Assembly (NCBI RefSeq): GCF_000416985.1
Contig: NZ_ATDL01000021.1
Location: 186,001-250,000 of the forward strand
Direction of reading: 5' to 3'
Length of the DNA: 64,000 nucleotides
Source: Sphingobacterium paucimobilis HER1398
GTDB taxonomy: Bacteria; Bacteroidota; Bacteroidia; Sphingobacteriales; Sphingobacteriaceae
Within the stretch, counting starts at the first letter, position 1. Each line of letters starts with the position of its first letter. Below the pieces are notes generated by a model. It made no database searches, was not told the DNA's origin, and was given only the letters and a program-made list of their open reading frames with translations. Positions 1 through 9,800 of this stretch are shown here, in pieces. The translations under genes were made by a program, and so were the position numbers.

Positions 1-498
1 AAAATCAACATCTTCTTGTCGCTCGAGCCGCGACAGGGCTCTTCTTTCTCCTTGAACGAGAAAGAAGCAAAGAGTCAAGACTGTGTAACCTATGTTCATC
101 ATGGCACATAAAGCTATACGTGCGGTTTCCTAGGTCGCGACAACACTGCCCCGCCCATAGACTGGAAATCCTTGGTTACTGCAATATGTACGATAATCTG
201 TGTGATAGCTTTACGGCCTTAGTCTCCATATGTTACAAGGTCGTCTTTTTCACGTGTAGATTATTGATTGCTTATTCCTTTTGCTATCCACAGGCTCCAA
301 ACCGGCCTAGGATGTTGTCGCGTTAAGAAAACAGAAGAAATCCAACGAGAATGGATTTAAGAAGTGAAACGGCTCAAATACATTCTGGATTTCGAACTGT
401 TTTTAGCGTAACAATATCCAAGCCTTGACTTTTTTGCTTCGTTTTTGTGTCAAGACAAAAATGAAGGTCCCGTCCTGACAAGGACTATTTTAAACCTT
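1..498 (-). repeat. MITE-like intergenic element, copy 1 (truncated by window edge)
   Basis: No gene is seen in this stretch. Positions 1-270 are, in inverted orientation, nearly identical to 45366-45070 (about a dozen differences by eye), and 270-313 continue to match the inner part of the copy at 4171-4718. A perfect stem (CTTCTTTCTC at 41-50, GAGAAAGAAG at 58-67) sits near one end. Around 420-498 there is a second, differently spelled hairpin of the same design, ending in the motif GTCCTGACAAGGAC followed by ATTTTAAACCTT, which also ends the copy at 4718. Small open frames inside are shared between copies only because the DNA is repeated, and none looks like a protein. The element has terminal inverted repeats around CAGNCTTGATTT but no transposase, so it would be non-autonomous. 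Confidence 0.75.
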
Positions 499-538
499 CT
501 TTTTTTTCTGAAAGTGTCTGTCTTTAATGGACATCAAG

Positions 539-580
539 AACTTTCATGTCTGTTGGTGAACAGAAGGAATCATGAAAGTT
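539..580 (+). promoter_or_regulatory. Hairpin in the nagA leader
   Basis: A perfect 10-bp inverted repeat (AACTTTCATG at 539-548, CATGAAAGTT at 571-580) encloses a smaller stem-loop (CTGTT-GGTG-AACAG at 550-563). It is followed directly by a T-rich stretch and then, 14 nt after the right arm, by the nagA ATG at 595. It could be an operator, an attenuator, or a terminator for transcription coming out of the repeat element. Confidence 0.45.
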
Positions 581-594
581 TTTTATATTGCACT

Positions 595-1707
595 ATGGAA
601 AGAAAGCTGGCTTTACATAACGGAACAATCTATTCTGATTATGATATTATAAAAGATCAAGCGCTGTTGATTTCGGGCGATAAAGTAATGGGAACAGTGC
701 CTGTCAGTGAGGTCTCTGATGAATTTGAAAAGGTGGATGTGGAGGGGTGCCATATTTGCCCTGGCCTTATCGATTTACAGATTTATGGTGCCGGGGGGAA
801 TCTATTCTCTGAGACTTTGAGTGCCGACGCATTGGATTATATCGAGAAGACCCTATTAAAACAAGGTTGTACTTCTTTTTACCTGACACTGGCAACGAAT
901 ACCATTCAAGTATTCGATAAGGCTATTCGTGTTTTTAAAGATGCTTCGCCTCGTGTAGCACTAGGACTGCATTTGGAAGGCCCGTTCTTGAATCCGAAGA
1001 AGAGAGGTGCCCACCCCGCAGAATTGATTGTTAAAGCTGACCTGTCTACATTAAGACATCTGTTTGAAGGTAATGAAGATGTTGTCGGGATTATAACTGT
1101 TGCTCCCGAATTGTTGGCGCAGGAGTGTCTAGATTACCTGCTGTCGAAAGGCGTTTTGATCAGTGCCGGTCATACGGATGCTACATTTCAAGAAGCTTCG
1201 AAAGCATTTGACAAGGGGATAAAAGCGGCAACCCACCTTTGGAATGCCATGTCGTCCTTGCACCATCGACAGGCCGGAGTGCCTGGGGCAGTATTTAACC
1301 ATAAGGCGGTGTGTGCTTCGATTGTGGCAGACGGTATCCATGTGGATTATGAGGTGGTCAAGATTAGTAAAAAACAATTGGGAGAACGTTTGTTTTTGAT
1401 CACTGACGCGGTTACTAACTGTAATTCGGGAATTTATCAGCACCTGTTCAATGAAGACCATTACGTGCTTCCCGACGGAACCCTGAGTGGTTCGGCTTTG
1501 AGTATGTTGGCCGCTATTCGGAATTGTGTAGAGAAAGCAGAGATCCCATTGGATGAGGCTATTCGTATGGGGACTACTTATCCTGCTCGATTGATTGAAC
1601 GAAAAGATATTGGACACTTAAATAAGGGAGCAATGGCAAATGTGCTGATTTTTGATCAGCAGTATAAAGTGAAGGAGGTGTATTTTGAAGGAAAGAAAGT
1701 TGAGTAG
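595..1707 (+). CDS. nagA: N-acetylglucosamine-6-phosphate deacetylase
   Basis: Cytoplasmic amidohydrolase that converts GlcNAc-6-phosphate to glucosamine-6-phosphate and acetate, feeding amino-sugar catabolism and cell-wall recycling. The 370-residue product is close to the family length. Residues fit E. coli NagA almost position for position: metal ligands E128 (HLEGPFL), H193 (SAGHTDA) and H214 (THLWNAMS), and the catalytic D271 (ITDA). The first-strand HxH motif of many amidohydrolases is replaced by Q62-x-Y64 (DLQIYG), as in the single-metal E. coli type (QxN). The frame is open upstream to 445, but the ATG at 595 gives a normal NagA N-terminus and lies just after a hairpin, so I chose it. 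The next gene starts 31 nt after the stop and continues the cell-wall theme. Confidence 0.93.
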   Translation: MERKLALHNGTIYSDYDIIKDQALLISGDKVMGTVPVSEVSDEFEKVDVEGCHICPGLIDLQIYGAGGNLFSETLSADALDYIEKTLLKQGCTSFYLTLATNTIQVFDKAIRVFKDASPRVALGLHLEGPFLNPKKRGAHPAELIVKADLSTLRHLFEGNEDVVGIITVAPELLAQECLDYLLSKGVLISAGHTDATFQEASKAFDKGIKAATHLWNAMSSLHHRQAGVPGAVFNHKAVCASIVADGIHVDYEVVKISKKQLGERLFLITDAVTNCNSGIYQHLFNEDHYVLPDGTLSGSALSMLAAIRNCVEKAEIPLDEAIRMGTTYPARLIERKDIGHLNKGAMANVLIFDQQYKVKEVYFEGKKVE

Positions 1708-1738
1708 GGCTAACGAAAAAAGTGTAGTTTTGCATACT

Positions 1739-3403
1739 ATGACTTTAAAGACGATTAAAAGCGCAGCGTTCGCTGCAATGTTAATTTCGGTATTTATGTT
1801 TTCTTGCGGTTCGCGTAAGAATAAGAAAACACAGTATACAAAGAAAGCCGAGACAGAAGTATCAAATCCACAGGCGCCTGTCGTTGTGCAGAAAGATACA
1901 CCCAAGAAAGAGGCAAAGCCACCATTGGTAGCAACGTCTGCAGAGATGGCGCCCCCCGTAAAAGTGGTGAAAGAAGAGTCCCTCGTTGTTGACTTGCCGG
2001 TAATTCCACGTGAGTTTCGTGCTGCTTGGGTAGCGACTGTCGCTAATATCAATTGGCCTTCAAAACGTAATCTGACTACAGAGCAACAAAAACAGGAAGC
2101 GGTCGCTTTATTGGATATGCTCAAGGAGAATAATTTCAATGCAGTTATTTTTCAGGCGCGCCCTTCGGCGGATGCGATGTACAATAGTCAGTTCGAACCT
2201 TGGTCTTACTTTCTGACAGGTGAGATTGGTAAACGTCCGGAGCCTTATTATGATCCTTTAGAATTTTGGGTACAGGAAGCGCATAAACGTGGGCTCGAGT
2301 TGCACGTATGGTTGAACCCTTACCGTGCACATCACTCCAATGGTGGTGTAGTGACTTCGGAGTCGATGGTCAAGCGTACACCTGATAATGTCGTTCGGTT
2401 ACGTAATGGTATGTATTGGTTTGATCCTGCCGATCAGCGCACTCAAGATCACGCAGCTAAGGTGGTCAACGATATCGTGAAACGCTATGATATAGACGGC
2501 GTCCACTTTGATGATTATTTTTATCCTTATGCCAGTTACAATGGTGGAGCTGATTTTCCAGATGATAAAACATGGAACGTCTATAAGAGAAATGGCGGGA
2601 GCCTGTCGCGGGCAGATTGGCGTAGAGATAATGTCAACCGCTTTATTAAACGTGTTTACGAAGAGATAAAGGTGGAGAAGAACTTTGTGAAGTTCGGCTT
2701 GAGTCCATTTGGAATATGGAAACCGGGATACCCTTCAGGTGTAACGGGTTCTTCTCAGTATGATGAGCTGTATGCTGATGCGAAGCTGTGGCTTAATGAG
2801 GGATGGATCGATTACTTCACACCGCAGCTGTATTGGCCTATAGAGCCACAGAGACAGAGTTTTACAGCGCTGCTAAAATGGTGGCAGTCGGAGAATAGAT
2901 ATAACAGACACCTGTGGCCAGGTCTGAATACGGTAGAGGTCAGAGCAGCAGATAAGACAAAGGAGATTGTGAATCAGGTTGCTGCATCTCGGGAAATTGT
3001 CCCGAACAGTCCTGGGGCTGTACACTGGAGTATAGCGGGGCTGACGAAAAATCCAGCTATGCTTCCTGCCCTAAAGAATGGTCCATATAAGGAAAAAGCG
3101 TTGATACCGAAAAGTCCATGGTTGAATGCAAATCCATTGCTGCGTCCAACGTTGTTGTTGACTAATCAGAAAAATACGGTATTTGCAAAATGGCTTCAAA
3201 AGCAACCGGATCAAGTGATGCATTGGGTAGTTTATACGAGGTATGGAGAGGTGTGGACTACTGATATCCTTGATGCTTCCGTAACTTCGTTAGAATTGCC
3301 AAAGCAAAAAGATGGAAAAACGCTGTATGATGTTGCCGTACGTGCGATCGACCGTCTTGGTAATGAGAGCGAGTATATTGCCAAGAGTGTACAACACAAT
3401 TAA
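1739..3403 (+). CDS. GHL10 (DigH/YddW-like) glycosyl hydrolase lipoprotein
   Basis: Member of the GHL10/COG1649 family (Pfam PF02638). The best-known relative, E. coli DigH, cuts peptidoglycan glycan strands stripped of peptides. The 554-residue protein starts with a lipoprotein signal (Cys23, after FMFS), then a Lys/Glu/Pro-rich linker to about residue 90. The TIM-barrel domain opens with FRAAWVATVANINWPS and carries the acidic motif DGVHFDDYFYP (D253, D258, D259), expected near the active site. An all-beta C-terminal tail (about 450-554) may be fibronectin-like. An in-frame ATG at 1685 overlaps nagA; the one at 1739 was preferred because it starts a compact signal peptide. Position between nagA and an amidase supports a role in cell-wall turnover; the substrate is inferred. 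Confidence 0.85.
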   Translation: MTLKTIKSAAFAAMLISVFMFSCGSRKNKKTQYTKKAETEVSNPQAPVVVQKDTPKKEAKPPLVATSAEMAPPVKVVKEESLVVDLPVIPREFRAAWVATVANINWPSKRNLTTEQQKQEAVALLDMLKENNFNAVIFQARPSADAMYNSQFEPWSYFLTGEIGKRPEPYYDPLEFWVQEAHKRGLELHVWLNPYRAHHSNGGVVTSESMVKRTPDNVVRLRNGMYWFDPADQRTQDHAAKVVNDIVKRYDIDGVHFDDYFYPYASYNGGADFPDDKTWNVYKRNGGSLSRADWRRDNVNRFIKRVYEEIKVEKNFVKFGLSPFGIWKPGYPSGVTGSSQYDELYADAKLWLNEGWIDYFTPQLYWPIEPQRQSFTALLKWWQSENRYNRHLWPGLNTVEVRAADKTKEIVNQVAASREIVPNSPGAVHWSIAGLTKNPAMLPALKNGPYKEKALIPKSPWLNANPLLRPTLLLTNQKNTVFAKWLQKQPDQVMHWVVYTRYGEVWTTDILDASVTSLELPKQKDGKTLYDVAVRAIDRLGNESEYIAKSVQHN

Positions 3404-3430
3404 GAATAGCTTTTTTTAAAACAACGATAC

Positions 3431-4138
3431 ATGGGAGTAACTTGGAATATTAAGAAGAAGATACTTTCATGGATAATAACAGCAGTGATAGGCTTAGTCT
3501 TCGGAGGGGTATCTGAACTCTCTGCGCAGACTAAGCCTATTGTTGTAAAAAGACCTGTTCAATGGGATGCCGATCGAGAGCGTCTTTCGTTGGAATACCT
3601 GTTAAAGAGACATGGTATCCGCGCGGATACCGCCCTTATCGAACCACGCATAGTCGTAGTCCATTATACCGAAAATATGAGCGTAGAAGCTACGTTCAAA
3701 ACTTTTAATCCCGTGTTTCTTCCCGGGAGGAGAGATTTGCAGACGGCCAGTTCTTTAAATGTTTCTGCGCAATTTGTGATCGGACGAGATGGTCGTATTT
3801 ATCAGCTATTGGAAGAAAATCAATTTGCCCGACATACCATAGGGCTTAATTATTGTGCGATTGGGATAGAGAATATCGGTACACCAAGAAACCCATTGAC
3901 AGAAAAGCAACTGCAAGCCAGTACAAAACTTATCAAGTACCTTCGTGAAAAGTATGCTATTGAATATGTCATAGGTCATCATGAATATCAGGCTTTCAAA
4001 AAGACACTTTGGTGGAAAGAGACGAATCCTACTTATATGACTTCAAAGCGGGATCCCGGAGATAAGTTTATGCATGCTTTGCGCAAAGAATTAGGGCTTC
4101 CGGTGACGCTTAAAATTGCTCCTTTGCCATCACAATAG
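3431..4138 (+). CDS. N-acetylmuramoyl-L-alanine amidase (Amidase_2/AmpD-like)
   Basis: Zinc amidase that removes stem peptides from muramic acid. The 235-residue product has an N-terminal signal peptide (about 1-33, ending SAQ), so it acts outside the cytoplasm, unlike E. coli AmpD. The Amidase_2 domain spans about 70-215. Likely zinc ligands are H78 (VVVHYT), H183 or H184 (IGHHEY) and D208 (KRDPGDKF); R134-H135 and E147 (GIENIG) fit conserved family positions. It starts 27 nt after the GHL10 gene and probably shares its transcript. An amidase that strips peptides next to an enzyme thought to act on denuded glycan is a coherent pair. A repeat element begins 32 nt past the stop. Confidence 0.9.
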   Translation: MGVTWNIKKKILSWIITAVIGLVFGGVSELSAQTKPIVVKRPVQWDADRERLSLEYLLKRHGIRADTALIEPRIVVVHYTENMSVEATFKTFNPVFLPGRRDLQTASSLNVSAQFVIGRDGRIYQLLEENQFARHTIGLNYCAIGIENIGTPRNPLTEKQLQASTKLIKYLREKYAIEYVIGHHEYQAFKKTLWWKETNPTYMTSKRDPGDKFMHALRKELGLPVTLKIAPLPSQ

Positions 4139-4170
4139 TTTAGTGTGAGTGTTTAAATGAAGGATTTTTA

Positions 4171-4718
4171 TGCGCCTCTCTGCCGGCGCGGGGCATGTTC
4201 GTTTCCTCCGGAGATTGCTGCGCAATTTTTCTTGATAAAAAGAAACCAAAAATCAAGGCTGTATCTTATTTGTTGCTCCAGTAACGTCATGGTGTTAAGC
4301 GCAGTCCCTAGGTCTCTTACACTCCAATCCCACGCAAGGACTGGGATCTGCTGGACATAGTGCAACATGCAAGAAGTAGCATACACCATGCCTACTTTCA
4401 CGACCAAATAAGCTAAGGCCGTTTTAGGGCCTGTGAATAACAGAAGGGAACAAGCGATCAATAATCTACACGTGAAAAAGACGACCTTGTAACATATGGA
4501 GACTAAGGCCGTAAAGCTATCACATAGATTATCGTACATGTTGCAGTCACTAGAGGGTTCCAGTCATGGAGTGGGGCAGTGTTGTGGCGACCTAGGAAAC
4601 CGCACGTGTAGCTTTATGTGCCGTGATGAACATAGGTTACACAGTCTTGATTTGTTTGCTTCTTTATTCATCAAGGAATAAAGAAGGTCCTGTCCTGACA
4701 AGGACTATTTTAATCCTT
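4171..4718 (+). repeat. MITE-like intergenic element, copy 2 (full length)
   Basis: Fills most of the 4139-4827 gap; no gene is seen. It starts with GCGCCTCTCTGCCGGCGCGG, also found at 45016, and ends with ATTTTAATCCTT, as does copy 3. An outer-end hairpin (CTTCTTTATTC at 4659-4669, GAATAAAGAAG at 4676-4686) uses different bases from the equivalent stem of copies 1 and 3 but still pairs perfectly. Near both ends inverted versions of CAGNCTTGATTT occur. Compared with copy 3 it has an extra internal 205 nt (4243-4447). Confidence 0.8.
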
Positions 4719-4798
4719 CATTTAAAAGCAACAATAGCCTATTACTCGAATGTTGTGTAGCATAAGTATTTATTAAAACGTTATTAATAAAAAATTTA

Positions 4799-4806
4799 TA
4801 ATTTTG
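4799..4806 (+). promoter_or_regulatory. Candidate -7 promoter element for the ECF sigma gene
   Basis: TAATTTTG matches the Bacteroidota -7 consensus TAnnTTTG exactly. It lies 21 nt before the TTG start at 4828, in an A/T-rich stretch directly after the repeat element. No clear -33 TTTG box is visible at the usual spacing. Confidence 0.4.
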
Positions 4807-4827
4807 TTGCGTTAAAAGTAATGTAGC

Positions 4828-5424
4828 TTGGAAAAGGAAGAATTTGGTGAAGGCAGATGGATCTCTGGTTTAATAGCGGGAGATAGAGAGGCTTTTTCTA
4901 AGCTTTATGAGTTGCATTCACCGTCTTTACTGCATAAATTAAATCAGTTACTTCCTGATGAAGACAGTGTGCTGGAAATCCATCAAATTTCGTTTGTTCG
5001 ACTGTGGGATATTAGGGAGCGTATTCTACAAGAACACGGAGTGTGGCCTTTGCTGCATACCATTGCTCGTAATCTGGTGGTGGATTATTTCCGGAAATCC
5101 GCATCTAATGAGGCTGTTCGCAAGGCACTGTTGACACAAGCAACATTGTATTACGAAATGGAGGATGGGAGCGATCATATCGAATCAATGACGGAAGCAC
5201 TGTCCGCAGCTATTGATCGATTGCCATCCAAGCGTAAGGAAATCTTTTTGTATTGTAAGTTTCAGGGGAAGAGCTATGAAGAGGCTGCTGAGGCTCACGG
5301 TGTGTCTGTGGGGACGATCAAAGATCACATGGCCAAAGCAATGCGCTTCCTGAAGAGTGAACTGGGCGAAAAGCTATTTGCCTTATTGGTAGCCTTGGTG
5401 GGGCTTTGGGTTAATAATAGATAG
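4828..5424 (+). CDS. ECF (FecI-like) RNA polymerase sigma factor
   Basis: 198-residue sigma-70 family factor with region 2 (about 20-85, FSKLYELHSPSLL to IARNLVVDYFRK) and region 4 (about 125-180), whose helix-turn-helix reads SYEEAAEAHGVSVGTIKDHM. It should direct RNA polymerase to the SusC operon downstream once released by the FecR protein encoded next. The start is TTG: the ATG at 4821 runs straight into a stop, and no other in-frame ATG precedes the conserved domain. A good -7 element lies 21 nt upstream. The last 15 residues are hydrophobic (FALLVALVGLW), also seen in the second sigma factor of this window. Confidence 0.9.
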   Translation: MEKEEFGEGRWISGLIAGDREAFSKLYELHSPSLLHKLNQLLPDEDSVLEIHQISFVRLWDIRERILQEHGVWPLLHTIARNLVVDYFRKSASNEAVRKALLTQATLYYEMEDGSDHIESMTEALSAAIDRLPSKRKEIFLYCKFQGKSYEEAAEAHGVSVGTIKDHMAKAMRFLKSELGEKLFALLVALVGLWVNNR

Positions 5425-5482
5425 ATTTCTCCATCTTCTGAAACGTCCCTTTGGAGGGATATCCCATATCATTTATATTTTT

Positions 5483-5516
5483 TTTGAAAAAAATAATTTT
5501 TAGAGCATAGACTTTG
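5483..5516 (+). promoter_or_regulatory. Candidate promoter for fecR
   Basis: TTTG at 5483-5486 and TAGACTTTG at 5508-5516 are separated by 21 nt. The second box has one extra base compared with TAnnTTTG. They lie 60 nt before the fecR ATG in the 152-nt gap after the sigma gene, so fecR may be separately transcribed. Confidence 0.3.
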
Positions 5517-5576
5517 TCGTATCGCTGCGTATATAGATAAATGCGCATCACAGTGCGGCACAGGAAAACTGAAGTT

Positions 5577-6758
5577 ATGTATAATAAAAAACAAGTTTTT
5601 GAACAATACTTGATGGGCAAATGTACGCCTGAGCAAGCTGCTTGGCTCGTGGATACATTTTCTGATGAGGAGTTCCGTGTCGAACTAGAACAGTATGTTG
5701 ATGCGGTTTTTGAGGCAAAGGATGACGAGTCGGATCGGATAGCGGGTATTGTGGAGATATCCAGAGAAGAGTATCCTCAAATCGAGGCGGTCATTTTTGG
5801 CGAAGAGAGACCTGAGAAGATACATTTCTTGAGACCTCTGTGGCGATGGGTAGCGGTGGCAGCAGCAGTGGTGATCGGTTTTGTCGGCTATCAGCGAAAT
5901 AAAGAGACCGTAACACCAGTAGCGGATAAAGTTAAAATCGCAGCGGAGCTACAAAAGCAAAAACCTGTATCGGATGGTGTGACATTAACATTGCCAAATG
6001 GTGAGGTTGTCGAGCTGTCGGATGGTCTGGAAACGGCATACACAAGTACAGAGAAAGAAAATGGTGATTCATTCTTTGAAATTAAAAAACTGAACGAAGC
6101 TACAGAGCCGATGATTCAAGTGGTGAGTGTGCCTGCTGGAAAGATAGGTGCCCTATTGCTGACGGATGGTACGAAAGTGTGGTTGAATGCGAGCTCTAAA
6201 CTAACCTACGACGTAAACTTTATCGGAGGTGTCCGTAAAGTAGAGCTGGAGGGAGAGGCTTATTTTGAAGTTGCCAAGAATAAGGATAAGCCTTTCTTGG
6301 TGTTTTCTAACGATCAGAAGGTGCGAGTATTGGGCACGCACTTTAATGTGAAGGCTTATGGGGAGAATCGTACGACGACAACGTTGATGGAAGGAAGTGT
6401 GGAGGTTGCTACGGAACATAGGGCTTATACGTTAAAGCCTGGTCAGAGCAGTGTGGTCACTTGGGGAGGCGAAAATATTAAGGTCGGTCCCGCTCAGATG
6501 GACAAGGTGAATGCTTGGCGCGACAGTGAGTTTGCATTTTTCGACGCTGGTCTTGATCAGATTGGCAATGAATTGTCGAGGTGGTATGGTGTCGAGGTGC
6601 AGGTCGTGACCCGAGGAAAAGGTTATGGATTTACAGGTGCAATCTCTAAAAAACGAAGTTTAGAAGAAGTATTGGAAATACTCAATAGAACCGGTCAGAT
6701 TCGATATCATATCGTACCTGTCGGTATAAAAGAAAGGAGGGTAGTCTTGATGGTGTAA
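5577..6758 (+). CDS. FecR-family anti-sigma factor
   Basis: Inner-membrane regulator that holds the ECF sigma factor and transmits the signal from the STN domain of the outer-membrane receptor. 393 residues: cytoplasmic N-terminal domain (1-85), one membrane helix (about 87-105, RWVAVAAAVVIGFVGY), periplasmic FecR domain (about 183-280; LTDGTKVWLNASSKL, GEAYFEVAKN, VRVLGTHFNV) and the C-terminal DUF4974/STN-like domain (about 317-381). The ATG at 5577 was preferred to one at 5541 because it begins the usual anti-sigma helix (YNKKQVFEQYLMG). The receptor gene follows after 95 nt. Confidence 0.92.
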   Translation: MYNKKQVFEQYLMGKCTPEQAAWLVDTFSDEEFRVELEQYVDAVFEAKDDESDRIAGIVEISREEYPQIEAVIFGEERPEKIHFLRPLWRWVAVAAAVVIGFVGYQRNKETVTPVADKVKIAAELQKQKPVSDGVTLTLPNGEVVELSDGLETAYTSTEKENGDSFFEIKKLNEATEPMIQVVSVPAGKIGALLLTDGTKVWLNASSKLTYDVNFIGGVRKVELEGEAYFEVAKNKDKPFLVFSNDQKVRVLGTHFNVKAYGENRTTTTLMEGSVEVATEHRAYTLKPGQSSVVTWGGENIKVGPAQMDKVNAWRDSEFAFFDAGLDQIGNELSRWYGVEVQVVTRGKGYGFTGAISKKRSLEEVLEILNRTGQIRYHIVPVGIKERRVVLMV

Positions 6759-6766
6759 TTTTACGT

Positions 6767-6814
6767 GAATTCGAATTCAATCTAACTAACCGCTGCTTTG
6801 ATGGGAATAAGCAG
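6767..6814 (+). promoter_or_regulatory. Palindromes in the leader of the operon B SusC gene
   Basis: Between fecR and susC lie a perfect 12-bp palindrome GAATTCGAATTC (6767-6778) and a small stem-loop (CTGCTT at 6793-6798, AAGCAG at 6809-6814). They could belong to the sigma-controlled promoter or leader. No consensus -7 box is seen, as expected for an ECF-dependent promoter, but the link is inference. Confidence 0.25.
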
Positions 6815-6853
6815 TCGTATACCGTAAATATTGAACTAATAAATTATTACTGA

Positions 6854-9800
6854 ATGAATTTATCTAATGCTAGAGCATTACTGAGAAGTATAGCTTTGGG
6901 GAAACGTACAACTATCTTACTGGTTGCGCTAGCCTTTGCGCAAATGAGTATGGCGGCTTTCGCACAGCGCGTCAGCATCAAGAGAAAGGGCATGACACTT
7001 TCTCAAGTTTTTAATGAAATCAAGAAACAAAGTAACGTTGATTTCTTTTACAATGAATCATTGGTCAAATCCAATAGATCGGTCGATATCGATATGCAAA
7101 ATGCAACGGTACAAGAGGTCTTAGATTATTGTTTTAGGGATCAGCCGTTGCAATATAGTATAGACAATAAGACGATTGTGATCTCCGCAAAGCCACAATC
7201 GATTGCACAGCAAAAAGTGCAAGTGCGCGGACGAGTGATGGATTACAAGGGTAAACCGCTAGCGGGTATCACAGTCAGCGAGAAAGACAATGCACGCAAT
7301 ACGGTAGGTACCGATGTGGATGGTACGTATGTGATCAATGTCAGCAATGGTAATGCTACGTTGGTATTCAAAAGTATGGGTTTTGAGACTTTGCAAATCC
7401 CATTACAAGGAAAAACCTGGACCGAGGTACGCCTTACAGCAGTAGAAAACCAATTGGAGGATGTCGTAGTTACAGGATATCAGAATTTGCAGAAAAAATC
7501 ATTGACAGGATCGGTTGCTACTGTCAATATGGAACAATTGGAGACGATTTTTCAACCAAATATTGACAAGTTGCTTCAAGGACAGGTACCGGGAATGACG
7601 GTGATGAGTACTTCAGGTGCTCCAGGAGCAATGCCACAGATCCGTATCCGTGGTACAGCAACGTTAAGCGGTAATGCACAGCCGTTATGGGTGGTAGATG
7701 GTATTATACTGGATGATGCGGTGAATGTATCCGTAGATGATATCATGACCAACCGTAACCTGATTGCTTCGGGTATTGGCGGGGTCAACGTTGAGGATAT
7801 TGAAAGTATCAACGTGTTGAAGGATGCGGCAGCTACTGCTATCTATGGTACGCGTGCTGCGAATGGTGTTATTGTCATTACATCGAAAAAAGGTAAAGCT
7901 GGTAAGACAAGAATTAATTTTACAAGTAACGCTACTCTAGGAGAGAGGCCCCGAATAGAAGATGCGTATATGATGAATTCGAAAGAGCGTATTGACGTAA
8001 ATCGGGAAATGATCCGTCGTGGTGTTTTTGGGGCTACGACGCCTGGTCCTGGAGAATATAATACCGTGTCAGATTTCGAACGGTATTTTATCGATGTGAT
8101 GGATAAACGGATGACCTGGGACGAGTTTAATCAAAAGGTTAACTATTTGGAAGAGGTAAATACAGATTGGTTCCAGCATCTATTCCGGAATTCGTTTTCA
8201 AACCGTCAGAATTTAAGTGTATCTGGTGGGGACGAGAAAACGACATTTTATGTTTCTGGTAGTTACCTGAATGATCAAGCTACAGCTAAAGATGTAGGTC
8301 AGAAAACATATACAGGGGCTGTAAAAGTGTACACTCATATTTTTAATAAGCTAAGGCTCGGAGCGACTATTGATGTCAATGCACGTGAAAATGATAGTTT
8401 CTTTGCGGTAGATTCGAAAGAGAATCCGTTTGAATATGCTATTTATACGACGCGAGCTATGCCGGCGTATCGTGAGGATGGTTCTTATAACCCTTTCTAT
8501 ATAAATGGTATGGAATATAACTTTTTGGAGAATAGGGACAGAGGATGGAGAGATTCCAGAAATTTTGGTATGAGAGGAAATTTGGATTTGGAGTATCGTA
8601 TCATAAAAGATCTGACTTTTAGTTCCTTGTTCTCTTATGCTAAACAGAGTACGACGGATGAAGATATAGCTGTGGATGATAGTTATTTCGTACGTATGGG
8701 GAAACGTGCAAATCGCGAAATAGTCGAGGGTGACTATGTATATCCTTGGAAAGAAGGCGGCTATAGAAAAGATAGAAATGCTTATAATGGTTCCATTACT
8801 TTTCGTAATCAATTAATGTATAACCCTTTGATCAACAATGTACACTATCTGAATGTGATGGTAGGACAAGAAGTGAGAAAAAGTAAGACCACTAGTGTAA
8901 CTACGGAGTTATATGGCTATTCGCATGATAGAGGACATCAATTGGTGCCGCAGTTTGACTACATGAAAAAAATGGGAATTCCTTATTGGAGAGAGAGTCT
9001 TGACGAAAGTGCCAACCTATCTTATTTTGGAGCCTTGAATTATACGTATGATAACAGATATACAGTAAGTTTTAATGTTCGGACAGATGGTTCGAATCGA
9101 TTCGGCTTGAAGACAAATGAACTTTTTCAACCCTTATGGGCTGTTGGTGCAAACTATCAGATGAAAGAAGAAAAATTTCTTAGAGATATAGATTGGGTAT
9201 CTTACCTTACTTTGCGTGGATCCTATGGTAGTCAAGGAAATGTTGCTGCTCAGGCTTACTCTGATCTAGTGGCTAGTATAGGTATTGTAGATCCAATAAA
9301 TCCATCTAATTACTTAAGGATTAATGCTCCGAAGAACCCTAATCTAAAATGGGAGCAGACTTATACTGGAAATATTGCTTTGGAAATGGGCTTTTTCAAA
9401 CGTAGGTTAATGGCCAATGTAGAGTGGTACCATAAAAAAGCACTCGATTTATTAGGTAGCCGTCAGGTATCGCAAGTAACAGGATTTGATCAAGTACAGG
9501 TTAACTGGGCGTCCATGCTAAACCAAGGATGGGAGTTCTCCTTTAATACGATCAATATCGATAACGAGAGTTTTAGATGGTCTACGAATATGAACTTTGG
9601 GTTTAACAAAAACAAAGTAATAGATATCTATGCTAAACCGACTGTTGCTGGAATGACAGATCAACGTCGTTCCAATTATTCGGCTACAGCAAAGATTGAT
9701 TTCCCGATTGATGGAATTTGGTCTTACCGTTATGCAGGACTGAATGAGCAAGGACGTGCAACATTTTATACAGCTAAAGAGGGGGAAAAAGTGTTGAGCG

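Noticed and set aside
1700..1732. Promoter TTG-N22-TAGTTTTG inside the end of nagA
   Set aside because: It matches the consensus but lies only 6 nt before the ATG at 1739, which would need a leaderless message; more likely chance within a coding region.
1618..2139. A 173-codon minus-strand frame across the nagA/GHL10 junction
   Set aside because: It overlaps two well-supported genes and looks like an antisense shadow of the low-complexity linker.
4168..4539. A 123-codon minus-strand frame sharing its N-terminus with a 68-codon frame at 120-326
   Set aside because: The shared protein segment only reflects the repeat element; the frame is broken differently in each copy and absent from copy 3.
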